Part shown: piece after piece, positions 1 through 8,268 of the stretch | Position numbering within the stretch: the first letter of the stretch is position 1 | Layout: every line of letters begins with the position of its first letter | Assembly (NCBI GenBank): GCA_041394285.1 | Contig: JAWKIL010000012.1 | Coordinates: 97,442 to 161,441 of the forward strand | Direction: 5' to 3' | DNA from: CADEDH01 sp041394285 | GTDB lineage: Bacteria > Actinomycetota > Acidimicrobiia > Acidimicrobiales > SZUA-35 | Length of the DNA stretch: 64,000 bases | Made by a program: the position numbers and the translations under genes | The notes under the pieces: generated by a model | What the model was told of the DNA's origin: nothing | Database searches by the model: none | Seen by the model: the letters and a program-made list of their open reading frames with translations, nothing else

Positions 1-33
1 AAGCGCGGCCAGGATCGTGATCCGGCGCCTCAC
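1..33 (-). CDS. sensor histidine kinase, N-terminal fragment cut by window edge
   Basis: Only the first 11 codons are inside the window. Reading leftwards from GTG at 33 the peptide is V-R-R-R-I-T-I-L-A-A-L, a basic start followed by a hydrophobic stretch, as at the first membrane helix of a sensor kinase. The GTG overlaps the TGA of the response regulator as GTGA, the usual arrangement of a regulator-kinase operon. The identity is inferred from that coupling and the N-terminal character; the catalytic part lies outside the window. Confidence 0.5.
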   Translation of the reverse strand, partial: MRRRITILAAL

Positions 34-710
34 CGGCCGGCCCTATCGTCCACGATACGGTAGCCGGCGCCGCGGACCGTCTCGATCGAGCGCCGCCCGA
101 ACGGCTCGTCGACCGCTCGACGGATCCGCCCGATGTAGACCTCCACGATGTTCGGGTCGCCGTCGAAGTCGTGCACCCACACGCCGCGCAGGATGTCACC
201 CTTCGACTGCACCTGGCCCGCCCGGCGGACGAGATACTCCAGCACGTCGAACTGGCGGGCCGTCATCGACAGCTCCCGATCCGCCCGCCAGGCTCGCCGG
301 GAGGCCGGGTCGATGCGCAGGTCGCCGACCGCCAGCGGCATCGGCGGATCGCTGGCCCGGCGCAGCAGGGCCCGCAGGCGCGCCAGCAGCACGGTGAACG
401 AGAACGGCTTCACCAGATAGTCGTCGGCGCCGGTGTCGAGCCCTTCGGCCTCGTCCCACTCACCGTCCTTCGCCGTCAGCATCAGGATCGGCACCCTGTC
501 GCCCCGCTCGCGCAGCGCCCGGCAGATGCGGTAGCCGTTCAGGCCGGGCAGCATCACGTCGAGCACGATCACGTCGGCCCCCGACTCGGTGGCCAACCAG
601 AGGCCGTCGTGGCCGTCGTGGGCGACATCGACCGTGTACCCCTCGGCCTCGAGCCCCCGCCGGAGGGCCGCCGCGGTCTTCAGTTCGTCTTCGATGACGA
701 GCACCTTCAC
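30..710 (-). CDS. OmpR/PhoB-family response regulator
   Basis: A 226-residue two-component transcription factor. The receiver domain (about 1-118) shows the acidic pocket E7-D8, the phospho-acceptor D51 in VIVLDVMLPG, T79 and K101 (YLVKPF). The C-terminal winged-helix DNA-binding domain (about 128-222) ends in the typical RGAGYRI wing. It is first in a minus-strand operon and overlaps the start of a probable histidine kinase by four bases. Divergent to it lies a gene for a small PepSY-like exported protein, a plausible target. Direct GTCAG repeats one helical turn apart in the 93-bp divergent spacer could be its own operator. The signal it senses cannot be told from the sequence. Confidence 0.95.
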   Translation of the reverse strand: MKVLVIEDELKTAAALRRGLEAEGYTVDVAHDGHDGLWLATESGADVIVLDVMLPGLNGYRICRALRERGDRVPILMLTAKDGEWDEAEGLDTGADDYLVKPFSFTVLLARLRALLRRASDPPMPLAVGDLRIDPASRRAWRADRELSMTARQFDVLEYLVRRAGQVQSKGDILRGVWVHDFDGDPNIVEVYIGRIRRAVDEPFGRRSIETVRGAGYRIVDDRAGR

Positions 711-764
711 CCCACCAGCTTCGCAAAGCGAGCTGAACGCCGCCTGACAGACCCGCTCGCCCCA

Positions 765-786
765 GTCAGGCTGCGGTCAGCTGACC
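765..786. promoter_or_regulatory. direct GTCAG repeat and 12-bp palindrome in divergent promoter
   Basis: The spacer between the response regulator and the PepSY gene holds GTCAG at 765-769 and again at 776-780, an 11-bp period as OmpR-family dimers prefer. The second copy is part of the perfect palindrome GGTCAGCTGACC (775-786), which ends 17 bp before the PepSY ATG. An operator for the adjacent regulator is an inference. Confidence 0.35.
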
Positions 787-803
787 CCCCGGAAGATCGT
801 CGC

Positions 804-1130
804 ATGAGGAAACGAGCCATCATCATCATCGGCGCTGTGGCCAGCCTGGCCGCGGTGGCGACCGCCGGAACGGCAGCAGCGAGCCAGATCGTCGGGCGGG
901 ACGACGACCGACCGATCACGGGGGAGGCGCTCACCGCCGCGAGCGTCGCCGCACTCGCCAGCACCGGCGAAGGCCGGGTCACCGCCACCGAGGTCGGCGA
1001 CGAGGACAGCTACTACGAGGTCGAGGTCACGCTCGACGACGGCCGTCAGGTCGACGTCCAGCTCGACGAGCGCTTCGAGGTCGTGACCTCGAAGACCGAC
1101 ATCGAGTCTGCCGACGACGGGGACGCCTGA
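804..1130 (+). CDS. small exported PepSY-like protein
   Basis: A 108-residue protein with an N-terminal signal segment (M-R-K-R-A-I-I-I-I-G, then an Ala-rich stretch ending A-A-A-S). The mature part reads like one PepSY-type domain: ALTAASVAALASTGEGRVTA is the helix, followed by the strand pair SYYEVEVTLDDG and VDVQLDERFEVV. PepSY domains are small extracytoplasmic modules, often coded next to two-component systems and thought to modulate proteases or ligands. The gene is divergent from the response regulator and its stop is one base before the next gene, so the two probably share a transcript. ATG 804 is chosen because it gives the signal peptide. The PepSY assignment is by pattern only. Confidence 0.75.
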   Translation: MRKRAIIIIGAVASLAAVATAGTAAASQIVGRDDDRPITGEALTAASVAALASTGEGRVTATEVGDEDSYYEVEVTLDDGRQVDVQLDERFEVVTSKTDIESADDGDA

Positions 1131-1131
1131 G

Positions 1132-1863
1132 ATGGGCCGGGCTCAGGTCGCCGCGCTCTCGACGGTCGGCATTGCCGGGCTGCTCCTCATCACCGCCTGC
1201 GGTGAGTCCCAGGACACGGCGGTATCGACGGCGTCGTCGGTCTCGTCGGCGTCGGCGGCGCCCGCCACGGCTGTGCCTGGCCGCGACGGCAACATCATCG
1301 ACCCTGGGGACGGCGGCCGCTACGTCGTCGAGATCGATCCAGCGACGTTCACCGACGTCATCGACAACCCCTATCTCCCGCTCCGGCCCGGCTGGCGATG
1401 GGAGTACGAGGAGCGATCACCCGACGGTGAGGTCGAGGATCACCGTCGAGGTCCTCGACGAGACCCGCACAGTGATGGTGTCGATGCCGTCGTGGTGCAC
1501 GACCAGGCGCGACGTGGGAGTTGCGACATCATCGAGGACACCTTCGACTGGTACGCCCAGGACACCGTGAAGGCAACGTCTGGTACTTCGGCGAGGACAC
1601 CACCAAATACGACGACGACGGCACGGCCTCGCACGACGGCTCGGAGGCGGGCGACGGCGCCTTACCGGGCATCGTGATGCGGGCGACGCCCGTGCCGGGT
1701 GGACACCGGCTACCGCCAGGAGTTCCAGGACGGCAACGTCTTCGAACGGTGGGACGACCCTGCGGCCCGCGAGGCGATCCTGTTCGCCGCCCGGGCCATC
1801 GAGACCGAGCCGTCGCTCCTCGGGGCGAGCCCCCATCTCCTGATGGTGGCCCAGCGTCCTTGA
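1132..1863 (+). pseudogene. broken lipoprotein gene with multiple frameshifts
   Basis: From ATG 1132 the product starts as a lipoprotein: a hydrophobic segment and the lipobox LLITAC at about residues 19-24, then an ordered domain containing DNPYLPLRPGWRWEYE. Past about 1432 the frame is lost repeatedly. ITVEVLDETRTVM continues in the next frame, DAVVVHDQ and DTFDWYAQDT return to the first frame, and VWYFGEDTTKYDDDG and then YRQEFQDGN lie in others. These fragments line up in order as one protein family, so the gene was once intact. The last 40 or so codons (ending LLGASPHLLMVAQRP) look like the C-terminus of a SAM-dependent methyltransferase instead, hinting at an internal deletion. Sequencing indels cannot be excluded. 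The stretch 1864-2069 holds nothing recognisable. Confidence 0.65.
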
Positions 1864-2069
1864 GTTCTCCGGCATCGTCACGCCGGCGGCGAGCTCCAGT
1901 CGCTCAGCGCCAGGCGCATCGCGACACGAAGGCGCCACGTCGATGCCGGCGAGACGCTCCCGTTGTCTGATCGCCTCCGGTTCCGGTCCCCGGCGCTCGC
2001 CCACCGACACACCGCATCGATGAGGAGGTGGCTCCGCACCGTACATGCGCAGCGGGGGCCGACCCTTCT

Positions 2070-2852
2070 TCAGGCCGGGGATGTGTCGATCAGACGGGCG
2101 ATGGCTTCGATGTAGCGCCCGGGGTCGACCCACAGCAGGTCGTTGTGGCCGGCGCCTTCGACGAACTCGGTGGTCACGTCGCTGGCCCGCAGGAGCTCGG
2201 CGGTGGCCACCGCGTTCTCCACCGGTACGAGATCGTCCCACAGCCCGTGGATGATGAGGGTGGGGATCGTGATCGTGGCCAGCTTCGCCCCGTGGGCGGC
2301 GACGAGCCGGTCGACCTCGTCGCCGGGTTGCAGCCCCAGGCGCCGCACGAAGCGGGCCACGTTCCCGGCGCCGCTCTCCAGTATCAGCCCCCGGTAGCCG
2401 GGCACGTGCGCCGCCACCTCGAGCGCCGGGTTGGCACCCAGGCTGCGCCCCATCACGAAGCGCGGCCCGTCGAACCCGTCGGCGTCGAGCAGCTCGAGCG
2501 CCCGCTGCCCACACCGTGCGCCGTCGCCCACGAGATGGGCGATGGTCGGGGTCCCGGTGCTGCGGCCGTAGCCCCGGAACTCGAACACGAACAGATTGGC
2601 CCCGATGGCGTGGTAGAGCGGGGCGATGCCGTCGTGGTCGCCCACCACCTCACCGTTGCCGTGGAAGTAGACGATCGTCGGGCCGTGGGGGTCGGTCTCG
2701 TAGCGCCGGGCCGCGATCGTCACCCCGTCGGCGACCTCCACGGCATGGTCGGTCGCCCCCGCCGGGGTCGGTGACGGGTCGGGCCGGGGGAAGAAGATCT
2801 GGGCGCTGAGGCCTCCCTGGTCGAGCAGCGAGTAGTCGGGATCGTCGGCCAC
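2070..2852 (-). CDS. alpha/beta hydrolase
   Basis: A soluble alpha/beta-hydrolase fold enzyme of about 260 residues. The oxyanion segment is TIVYFHGNGE, the nucleophile elbow is G-R-S-L-G (FVMGRSLGAN), the acid is in IIHGLWDDLVP and the catalytic histidine in EGAGHNDLLW. The layout resembles BEM46/YfhR-type serine hydrolases acting on small esters; the substrate is unknown. The frame stays open upstream to an ATG at 2903, only three bases from the divergent kinase start. GTG 2852 leaves room for promoters and starts right before the conserved part, so it is preferred. It is divergent from the neighbouring kinase gene. Confidence 0.85.
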   Translation of the reverse strand: MADDPDYSLLDQGGLSAQIFFPRPDPSPTPAGATDHAVEVADGVTIAARRYETDPHGPTIVYFHGNGEVVGDHDGIAPLYHAIGANLFVFEFRGYGRSTGTPTIAHLVGDGARCGQRALELLDADGFDGPRFVMGRSLGANPALEVAAHVPGYRGLILESGAGNVARFVRRLGLQPGDEVDRLVAAHGAKLATITIPTLIIHGLWDDLVPVENAVATAELLRASDVTTEFVEGAGHNDLLWVDPGRYIEAIARLIDTSPA

Positions 2853-2906
2853 GGATGAAGCGTAGTCGGCGCCCAAATCCCGCACCCCGGGCGACGCCGC
2901 CATGAG

Positions 2907-3455
2907 ATGCTGCAGACCGTGGCCGACGGACAGCTCATCGTGGTGACCGGCATCATGGCGGCGGGGAAGTCGACCGTCGCCCAGGCGTTGGCCGAGCGAT
3001 TTCCCCGAAGCGCCCATGTGCGGGGCGATCACTACCGACGGTCGATCGTGAGTGGACGGCACGAGATGTCGGCCGAGCCGACCGTCGAGGCCCTCGACCA
3101 GCTCCGCCTGCGCTACCGGCTGGCGATCGCCACCGCCGAGGCCTACTGCCGGGCCGGCTTCACCTCGGTGCTGCAGGACGTCATCATCGGCCCGATGCTC
3201 GACGAGGTCGTCGCCCTGGTGCCACGCCGGCCGTTCTCCCTGGTCGTGCTGGCCCCACAGGCGGACGAGGTGGCCGAGCGGGAACGACAGCGACCCAAGA
3301 CCGGCTACCTCGGCTTCACCCCGGCGCAGCTCGACTCCCTGCTGCGGACGGCCACGCCGAGGCTGGGGTACTGGCTCGACTCGACCGGTCTCACCGTCGA
3401 CCAGACCGTGGATCTGGCGCTCGCCAATCTCGATACGGCAGCACGCATCGCCTGA
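2907..3455 (+). CDS. P-loop kinase/phosphotransferase-like ATPase
   Basis: A 182-residue single-domain P-loop protein. The Walker A motif is GIMAAGKSTVA near residue 15, followed by LAERFPRSAHVRGDHYRR, where the second R-G-D-H resembles the substrate-side Asp of zeta-toxin and chloramphenicol-phosphotransferase-like small-molecule kinases. A lid-like arginine cluster (AERERQRPKTGYLG) follows at about 125-140. Related proteins are usually annotated AAA family ATPase or phosphotransferase; what is phosphorylated is not evident. No antitoxin partner is adjacent. A 6-bp inverted repeat overlaps the stop codon. Confidence 0.8.
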   Translation: MLQTVADGQLIVVTGIMAAGKSTVAQALAERFPRSAHVRGDHYRRSIVSGRHEMSAEPTVEALDQLRLRYRLAIATAEAYCRAGFTSVLQDVIIGPMLDEVVALVPRRPFSLVVLAPQADEVAERERQRPKTGYLGFTPAQLDSLLRTATPRLGYWLDSTGLTVDQTVDLALANLDTAARIA

Positions 3456-3480
3456 CCCCGTGCCGGGGTGAATCCTTTCG
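3455..3480 (+). terminator. hairpin pair immediately after the kinase gene
   Basis: ACCCCG (3455-3460) and CGGGGT (3464-3469) form a 6-bp stem with a 3-base loop that overlaps the TGA stop. A second small hairpin, ATCC-TTTC-GGAT-like, follows at once. There is no T-tract. It could end transcription from the kinase gene or from the convergent zinc-ribbon gene. The remaining bases to 3653 hold further small stems but no gene I can support. Confidence 0.35.
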
Positions 3481-3653
3481 GGATGGTGCCGGCGACAAGT
3501 GGGGTACGGGTGCGAAGGCAGGACGCAGACCCAACGAGATGGGCCCTTCCAGAGCAGCCGATCGAGTTGCAGTCGGGGCCTGCTCCCACCCGGTCGGGGC
3601 CCTCTCCTCGAGGAAGTGCAATCTCATGGCGCAACCGAAGCCGTGCCGCCCAC

Positions 3654-3863
3654 CTACAGCGGCGGCGCGTCTTCGACGGTCACGGTGCGGCCCGGCTGCA
3701 GCCGGGTGCCGCACCAGCGGCAGCGGTGCTCGATGCGGGTCTCGGTCCGGGTGGTGATGGCCCCGTTCGGGCCCTGGATCACCTCGGTGTGCTCGTACAG
3801 GTTGGCCAAGGCCGGTGCCGTGCGCCCACAACCGGGGCAGGGGCGCAACGGCGGACCGGACAT
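3654..3863 (-). CDS. small zinc-ribbon protein
   Basis: A 69-residue protein with two cysteine knuckles, CPGCG near residue 9 and CRWCG near residue 48. They are separated by a short beta-like segment (LANLYEHTEVIQGPNG, then TETRIEHR). This is the pattern of a zinc ribbon that binds one Zn ion through four cysteines. No partner domain is present, so it may be a stand-alone nucleic-acid or protein-binding module. It is convergent with the kinase gene and transcribed towards the structured spacer. Function unknown. Confidence 0.7.
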   Translation of the reverse strand: MSGPPLRPCPGCGRTAPALANLYEHTEVIQGPNGAITTRTETRIEHRCRWCGTRLQPGRTVTVEDAPPL

Positions 3864-3894
3864 GGCCAGCTAACAGCTACGAATCGGGGCCCGC

Positions 3895-5634
3895 TCAGGC
3901 GTGCCCGTGGCGGAGGAGGCGGCCGGGGGTCTCCCCGGTGCACTCACCGTTGTTGAACGTCTCGACCCCGTTGACCAGGATGTGGTGGTAGCCCTTGGCG
4001 TGCTGCACCCGGCGCCACTCGCCGCCGGGCAGGTCGTGGACCACCTCGCCCACCCAGTTCGGCTCGACGTCGAGCTCCTCCATCTTGTAGATCACGATGT
4101 CGGCCGCCGAGCCCTCCCGGATCGTGCCCCGATCCTTGAAGCCGGCGGCGTGGGCCGCCAGCGACGACATCCGGTAGTGGGCTTCCTCCAGGGTGACCTT
4201 GGCCTCGTCCCGCACCAGCCACCGCAGGTAGTCGGTCGACCACGAGCCACCGTTGAAGAACTTGGTGTGGGCGCCGCCGTCGGACACGCCGGGCACCGTG
4301 TACGGCGAGTCGTTGGTCATCTCGGCCATGAAGTCGGCGTTCATGCCGCGGTCGGGGCCGAGGAACTCGACGTTGAGGTCGCCCCGGAGCGACAGGTCGA
4401 GCATCACCTCGATCGGGTGCTTGCCCTCGGCCTCGGCGATCTCGCCCAGCGAGCGGCCCACGTACTCCTGGAGGTCGGCCTGGCGGTTGACGCCCTGCAC
4501 GATCAGCCGCTCCGGCTTGCCGCCCACACCGGCCTGGATGGCCTGCAGGCGCCGGTCGGCCTCCTCGGCCTCGGCCAGCACCGCCTGGCGCAGCTCCGGG
4601 TCGACCATCTTCTCCATCTTCTCTTCCTTGGTGCCGGTGGTGATCTCCCGCCACGCCGGCGAGGCGTCGTAGAGGTTCCAGTGCTCCAAGGTGAAGGCGA
4701 AGCCCACCCGCAGGGTGGCCGTCTGGCCGAAGATGGGGAGGCCCTTCTCCCGGCACCGCTCCACCCAGCGCAGCGAGCGGCGGTGGATCTCCGGGTTCTT
4801 GATGGCGGGGGCGATGGCGTTGTAGAGGATCGGGCGCTTGGCCACCTCGGCCAGCTTCTCCACGAACGCCAGGTCGGCCTTCACGTCGTCGGTGGCCTGG
4901 GTGATCTGGATGAAGCCCTCGTCGCGCTCGGCCAGCACCTCGCCCAGGGCCAGGATGTCGGCGTCGCACATGGTGTCGGTGACCATGGGGGAGCCGTCGA
5001 AGTCGGCCTGGGTGGAGTTGGGGCCCAGGCGCTGGATGGAGAAGCCGCACAGGCCGGCGTCCATGCCCTCGGCCAGCAGGCGCTGCATCTCCTTGCGCTC
5101 GGCGTCGGTGGCGGGGCGGGTCTTGGCCGCCTCCAGACCCATCACGTAGGTCATGAGCGAGGCGGTGGGCATGTACTGGATGCAGTTGATGCCGAGCGGC
5201 GCCCGGTCGAGCGAGTCGAGGTACTCCGGGATCGTCTCCCAGTCCCACTTGGGGAGCATGCCCTCCACCATCGACGCCATGGGGATGGCCTCGGTGCGCA
5301 CCATGGTGAGCATCGAGCGCTCACGGAAGTCGGGCTTCACCGGGGCGAAGCCGAACCCGCAGTTGCCCAGCACCACCGAGGTGACGCCGTGCCACGACGA
5401 GGTGGTGCAGTACGGGTCCCAGCGGATCTGGGCGTCGTAGTGGGTGTGGAGGTCGATGAAGCCGGGGGCGACGATGAGGCCCTTGGCGTCGATGACGCGG
5501 GCCGACACACCGTCGGTCTTGCCTCCGACCTTGGCGATGCGGCCGTCTTTGATCCACACGTCGCTGGTGAATCGCGGCACCCGGGTGCCGTCGACGACGG
5601 TTCCCCCCTGGATGTGCAGGTCGTACGAGATCAT
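3895..5634 (-). CDS. D-aminoacylase-type amidohydrolase
   Basis: A 579-residue metal-dependent hydrolase of the N-acyl-D-amino-acid deacylase group in the amidohydrolase superfamily. The N-terminal beta-sandwich (DLHIQGGTVVDGTRVPRF) leads to the metal site GFIDLHTHYDAQIRWDP at about 60-77. The TIM barrel contains SVVLGNCGFGFAPV, and the C-terminal metal-side residues sit in PGVSDGGAHTKFF. The closing sandwich ends in HILVNGVETFNNGECTG, typical of these enzymes. It probably releases an acyl or carbamoyl group from an N-substituted amino compound; the true substrate is unknown. ATG 5634 has an AAGGA ribosome-binding site; codons further upstream do not match the family. Confidence 0.9.
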   Translation of the reverse strand: MISYDLHIQGGTVVDGTRVPRFTSDVWIKDGRIAKVGGKTDGVSARVIDAKGLIVAPGFIDLHTHYDAQIRWDPYCTTSSWHGVTSVVLGNCGFGFAPVKPDFRERSMLTMVRTEAIPMASMVEGMLPKWDWETIPEYLDSLDRAPLGINCIQYMPTASLMTYVMGLEAAKTRPATDAERKEMQRLLAEGMDAGLCGFSIQRLGPNSTQADFDGSPMVTDTMCDADILALGEVLAERDEGFIQITQATDDVKADLAFVEKLAEVAKRPILYNAIAPAIKNPEIHRRSLRWVERCREKGLPIFGQTATLRVGFAFTLEHWNLYDASPAWREITTGTKEEKMEKMVDPELRQAVLAEAEEADRRLQAIQAGVGGKPERLIVQGVNRQADLQEYVGRSLGEIAEAEGKHPIEVMLDLSLRGDLNVEFLGPDRGMNADFMAEMTNDSPYTVPGVSDGGAHTKFFNGGSWSTDYLRWLVRDEAKVTLEEAHYRMSSLAAHAAGFKDRGTIREGSAADIVIYKMEELDVEPNWVGEVVHDLPGGEWRRVQHAKGYHHILVNGVETFNNGECTGETPGRLLRHGHA

Positions 5635-5758
5635 GGTTCGTTCCTTCCCCCCGCAGTTGGCGAATCCCCGTCCAACTGGCTGTTTCAAGGCTCCCTTCAA
5701 CAGTAGGTGACGCAACGCGACCGGACCCCACTGGCGGGCGAACCGCAGCCCCGCAGGG

Positions 5759-7327
5759 TCAGTAGGTGAACATGCCGACGAGGTCGTGGAGCTGGGACGC
5801 CATGACCGACAGCTCACCCGCCGCCTGCTGGGTGTCGAGGGCGCCCGTGTTGGTGTGCTCGGCGGCCTGGCTCACGGTCTCGGCGTTGCGGGAGATCTGC
5901 TCGGTCAGCGAGGCCGAGTCGGTCACCGACTGGCCGATCACGGCCGTGGTCACCGTCTGCTCCTCCACCGCGGCGGCGATCGTGCCCTGGGTGTCGTTGA
6001 TCTGGCTGACGATCGTGGTGATCTCGTTGATGGCGGCCACCGCGGTGGCGGTGTCGGCCTGCACGGCCTCGATGCGGGTGGTGATGTCGGAGGTGGCGTT
6101 GGCCGTCTCCAGGGCCAGGCTCTTCACCTCGTTGGCCACGATGGCGAACCCCTTGCCCGCCTCGCCGGCCCGGGCCGCCTCGATGGTGGCGTTGAGGGCC
6201 AGCAGGTTGGTCTGCTCGGCGATGCTCCCGATGGCCTTCACCACGTCGGCGATCTCCATCGAGCTGGTCGACAGGCGATCGACGGCGGCCCGGGTCGCTT
6301 CCGAGATCTCCACCGCCTCGCTCGCCACCCGCACGGCCTCGGAGGCCGACGATGCGATCTCCCGGATCGAGATGGCCAGCTCGTTCGACGAGGTCGCCAC
6401 CTCGCCCACGGCGCTCGACACCTGATCGGCGTCCCGGGCCATGCTGGATGCCTCCTCCGCCGTGTCCTGGGCGGTGGACGACATGGTGCGGCTCACGTGG
6501 CTGAGCCGCTCGGACGCCCGGGCCAGTCCCTCCGCCTGCGCCCCGATGCCCCGCATGGCGACGGCGACCTTGGCCGCGAACCGGTTGAAGGCCGCAGCCA
6601 GCTCGCCCGGCTCGCCCGCCACCGACTCGTCGGCCCGGCGGGTGAGGTCGCCCTCGCCGTCGGCGATCTCGGCCAGCTGGTCCCGCAGGTCCCGGATCGG
6701 GCCCACGATCGACCGGGAGATCCGCCAGGCCAGAAGGGCCATCACGACCATGGCCAGGATCTGGGCCACCACCGCCTGGAAGCGGGCCGTGTCGCTGATG
6801 TCGGCGGCGTCGACCCGGGCCGCGTCGGCGTGCTGCTCCACGGCATCGGCAACGGTCGGGAGATCCTGTTCGAGCTGGTCGAAAACATCGAAGAACTCGT
6901 TCCGGGCCTGGATCTCGTCGGGGCCGCCGACGGCCCGTATGGCGGCGACGGCCAGCTCGCCGTAGGTCGTCACGGTGGGCAGCACCTCGTCGACGGCATC
7001 GGTGATGACGGCGTCGTGCCCGCCTTCGGACACCGCCCGCAGACGGGACGACATGTCGTCGGCGGTGGCGGTGGCCTCTTCGATGGCGGCCGCCTGGCTC
7101 TCGCTCCCGGCGGCCGACGCCCCGAGCACGATTGCCTTCAAACCTTCGTGGTTCATGTCCACCAGCACCACGTCGCGCACGACGGGGATCGACTCGCCGA
7201 CGGCGTCCAGCCGATCGGACACCCGGGTGATCGCCCGCAGGCCCAGCAGGCCAACAGCGAGCAGCATGACCTGGGCCAGAACTGCCAGCAGCGCCAGCTT
7301 CCGTCCGATCCGAATACGTCGCAGCAC
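5759..7327 (-). CDS. methyl-accepting chemotaxis protein
   Basis: A 522-residue chemoreceptor. Membrane helix 1 is at about 11-32, then a roughly 150-residue four-helix-bundle-like sensor region, membrane helix 2 at about 186-206, and a HAMP domain starting SRSIVGPIRDLRDQL. The signalling domain (about 280-522) is one long coiled coil; its conserved hairpin tip includes EQTNLLALNATIEAARAGE, where CheA and CheW would dock. No che or flagellar genes are nearby, so it is an orphan receptor. The ligand is unknown; the sensor part is of the simple four-helix-bundle kind rather than Cache. Confidence 0.95.
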   Translation of the reverse strand: MLRRIRIGRKLALLAVLAQVMLLAVGLLGLRAITRVSDRLDAVGESIPVVRDVVLVDMNHEGLKAIVLGASAAGSESQAAAIEEATATADDMSSRLRAVSEGGHDAVITDAVDEVLPTVTTYGELAVAAIRAVGGPDEIQARNEFFDVFDQLEQDLPTVADAVEQHADAARVDAADISDTARFQAVVAQILAMVVMALLAWRISRSIVGPIRDLRDQLAEIADGEGDLTRRADESVAGEPGELAAAFNRFAAKVAVAMRGIGAQAEGLARASERLSHVSRTMSSTAQDTAEEASSMARDADQVSSAVGEVATSSNELAISIREIASSASEAVRVASEAVEISEATRAAVDRLSTSSMEIADVVKAIGSIAEQTNLLALNATIEAARAGEAGKGFAIVANEVKSLALETANATSDITTRIEAVQADTATAVAAINEITTIVSQINDTQGTIAAAVEEQTVTTAVIGQSVTDSASLTEQISRNAETVSQAAEHTNTGALDTQQAAGELSVMASQLHDLVGMFTY

Positions 7328-7436
7328 CGCTCAAACTCCCTGTACGTCGCGAATCTGGACTGTCCCTCCCCTGAGTGGTCGGCAGGAACGGGCCGACCTT
7401 GAGCCGTCCGACCCATCCCGTTTATGGTCGCCCCCC

Positions 7437-8213
7437 ATGGAGCTGAAGGACAGAGTGGCAGTGATCACCGGGGGCAGCGGCGGGATCGGCCGGGCCCTGG
7501 CCAAGGCGTTCCTGGCCGAGGGGGCCCGCACCGTGGTGCTGGCCGACCTCGATCCCGACGCCGTGAACCAGGCCGCGGCCGAGATCGGCTGCGAGGCCCG
7601 GGCCTGCAACGTGACCGACGAGGCCCAGGTGGCCGACCTGGTGGAGTGGACGCTGGCCAACCACGGCCCCATCGACCTCTTCTGCTCCAACGCCGGCGCC
7701 GGCGCCGAGGGCGTGCTCACCGACGCCACCAACGAGGCGTGGCGGACGCAGTGGGAGCTGCACGTGATGTCCCACCTCTACGCCGCCCGGGCCGTGCTGC
7801 CCTCGATGATCGCCCGGGGCGAGGGCTACCTGCTCAACACCGCCTCGGCCGCCGGCCTGCTGGCCGCCATCGGCTCCGGCCCCTACACCGTCACCAAGGC
7901 CGCGGCGGTGAAGCTGGCCGAGTTCCTGTCGATCACCCACGGCGACGACGGCATCCGGGTGTCGGTGCTGTGCCCCCAGGGCGTGAACACCGCCATGGCC
8001 CCCAGGAGCCTGGGCGACGGCCAGACCGACGGCATCATCGAGCCCGACGACCTGGCCCGGGTGGTGGTGCAGGCCATCGGCGACGAGCGCTTCCACGTGC
8101 TCCCCCACCCCGAGGTGGCCGAGTACGTGAAGCGCAAGGCCGACGACCCCGACCGCTGGCTCAAGGGCATGCGACGCCTCCGGGCCCGCTCCCTCGGCCA
8201 GGTGGGCCCGTAG
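7437..8213 (+). CDS. SDR-family NAD(P)-dependent oxidoreductase
   Basis: A 258-residue classical short-chain dehydrogenase/reductase. The nucleotide-binding motif is TGGSGGIG at residues 11-18, NAG is in the fourth strand region (CSNAGAGAEG), the catalytic Ser lies in NTASAAG, and the Tyr-Lys pair is in YTVTKAA. The Asp following the second strand (VLADLDPD) suggests NAD preference. ATG 7437 immediately precedes the first strand (ELKDRVAVITGG). A flavin reductase-like gene follows 55 bp downstream. Substrate not predictable; most probably an alcohol or 3-oxoacyl-type compound. Confidence 0.92.
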   Translation: MELKDRVAVITGGSGGIGRALAKAFLAEGARTVVLADLDPDAVNQAAAEIGCEARACNVTDEAQVADLVEWTLANHGPIDLFCSNAGAGAEGVLTDATNEAWRTQWELHVMSHLYAARAVLPSMIARGEGYLLNTASAAGLLAAIGSGPYTVTKAAAVKLAEFLSITHGDDGIRVSVLCPQGVNTAMAPRSLGDGQTDGIIEPDDLARVVVQAIGDERFHVLPHPEVAEYVKRKADDPDRWLKGMRRLRARSLGQVGP

Positions 8214-8268
8214 GGCTCCCCGGCCCGCCTTCGGCGAACACCGGGGCCGGCGGGTAACGTTGCCCTCC

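Noticed and set aside
3464..3480. ydaO-type (c-di-AMP) riboswitch
   Set aside because: Only one short motif fits; the other conserved parts and a downstream target gene are missing.
3901..5706. Long plus-strand open frame opposite the amidohydrolase gene
   Set aside because: High G+C makes long antisense frames; its composition (His/Gln/Val-rich, no domain) is typical of a shadow, while the minus strand codes a complete enzyme.
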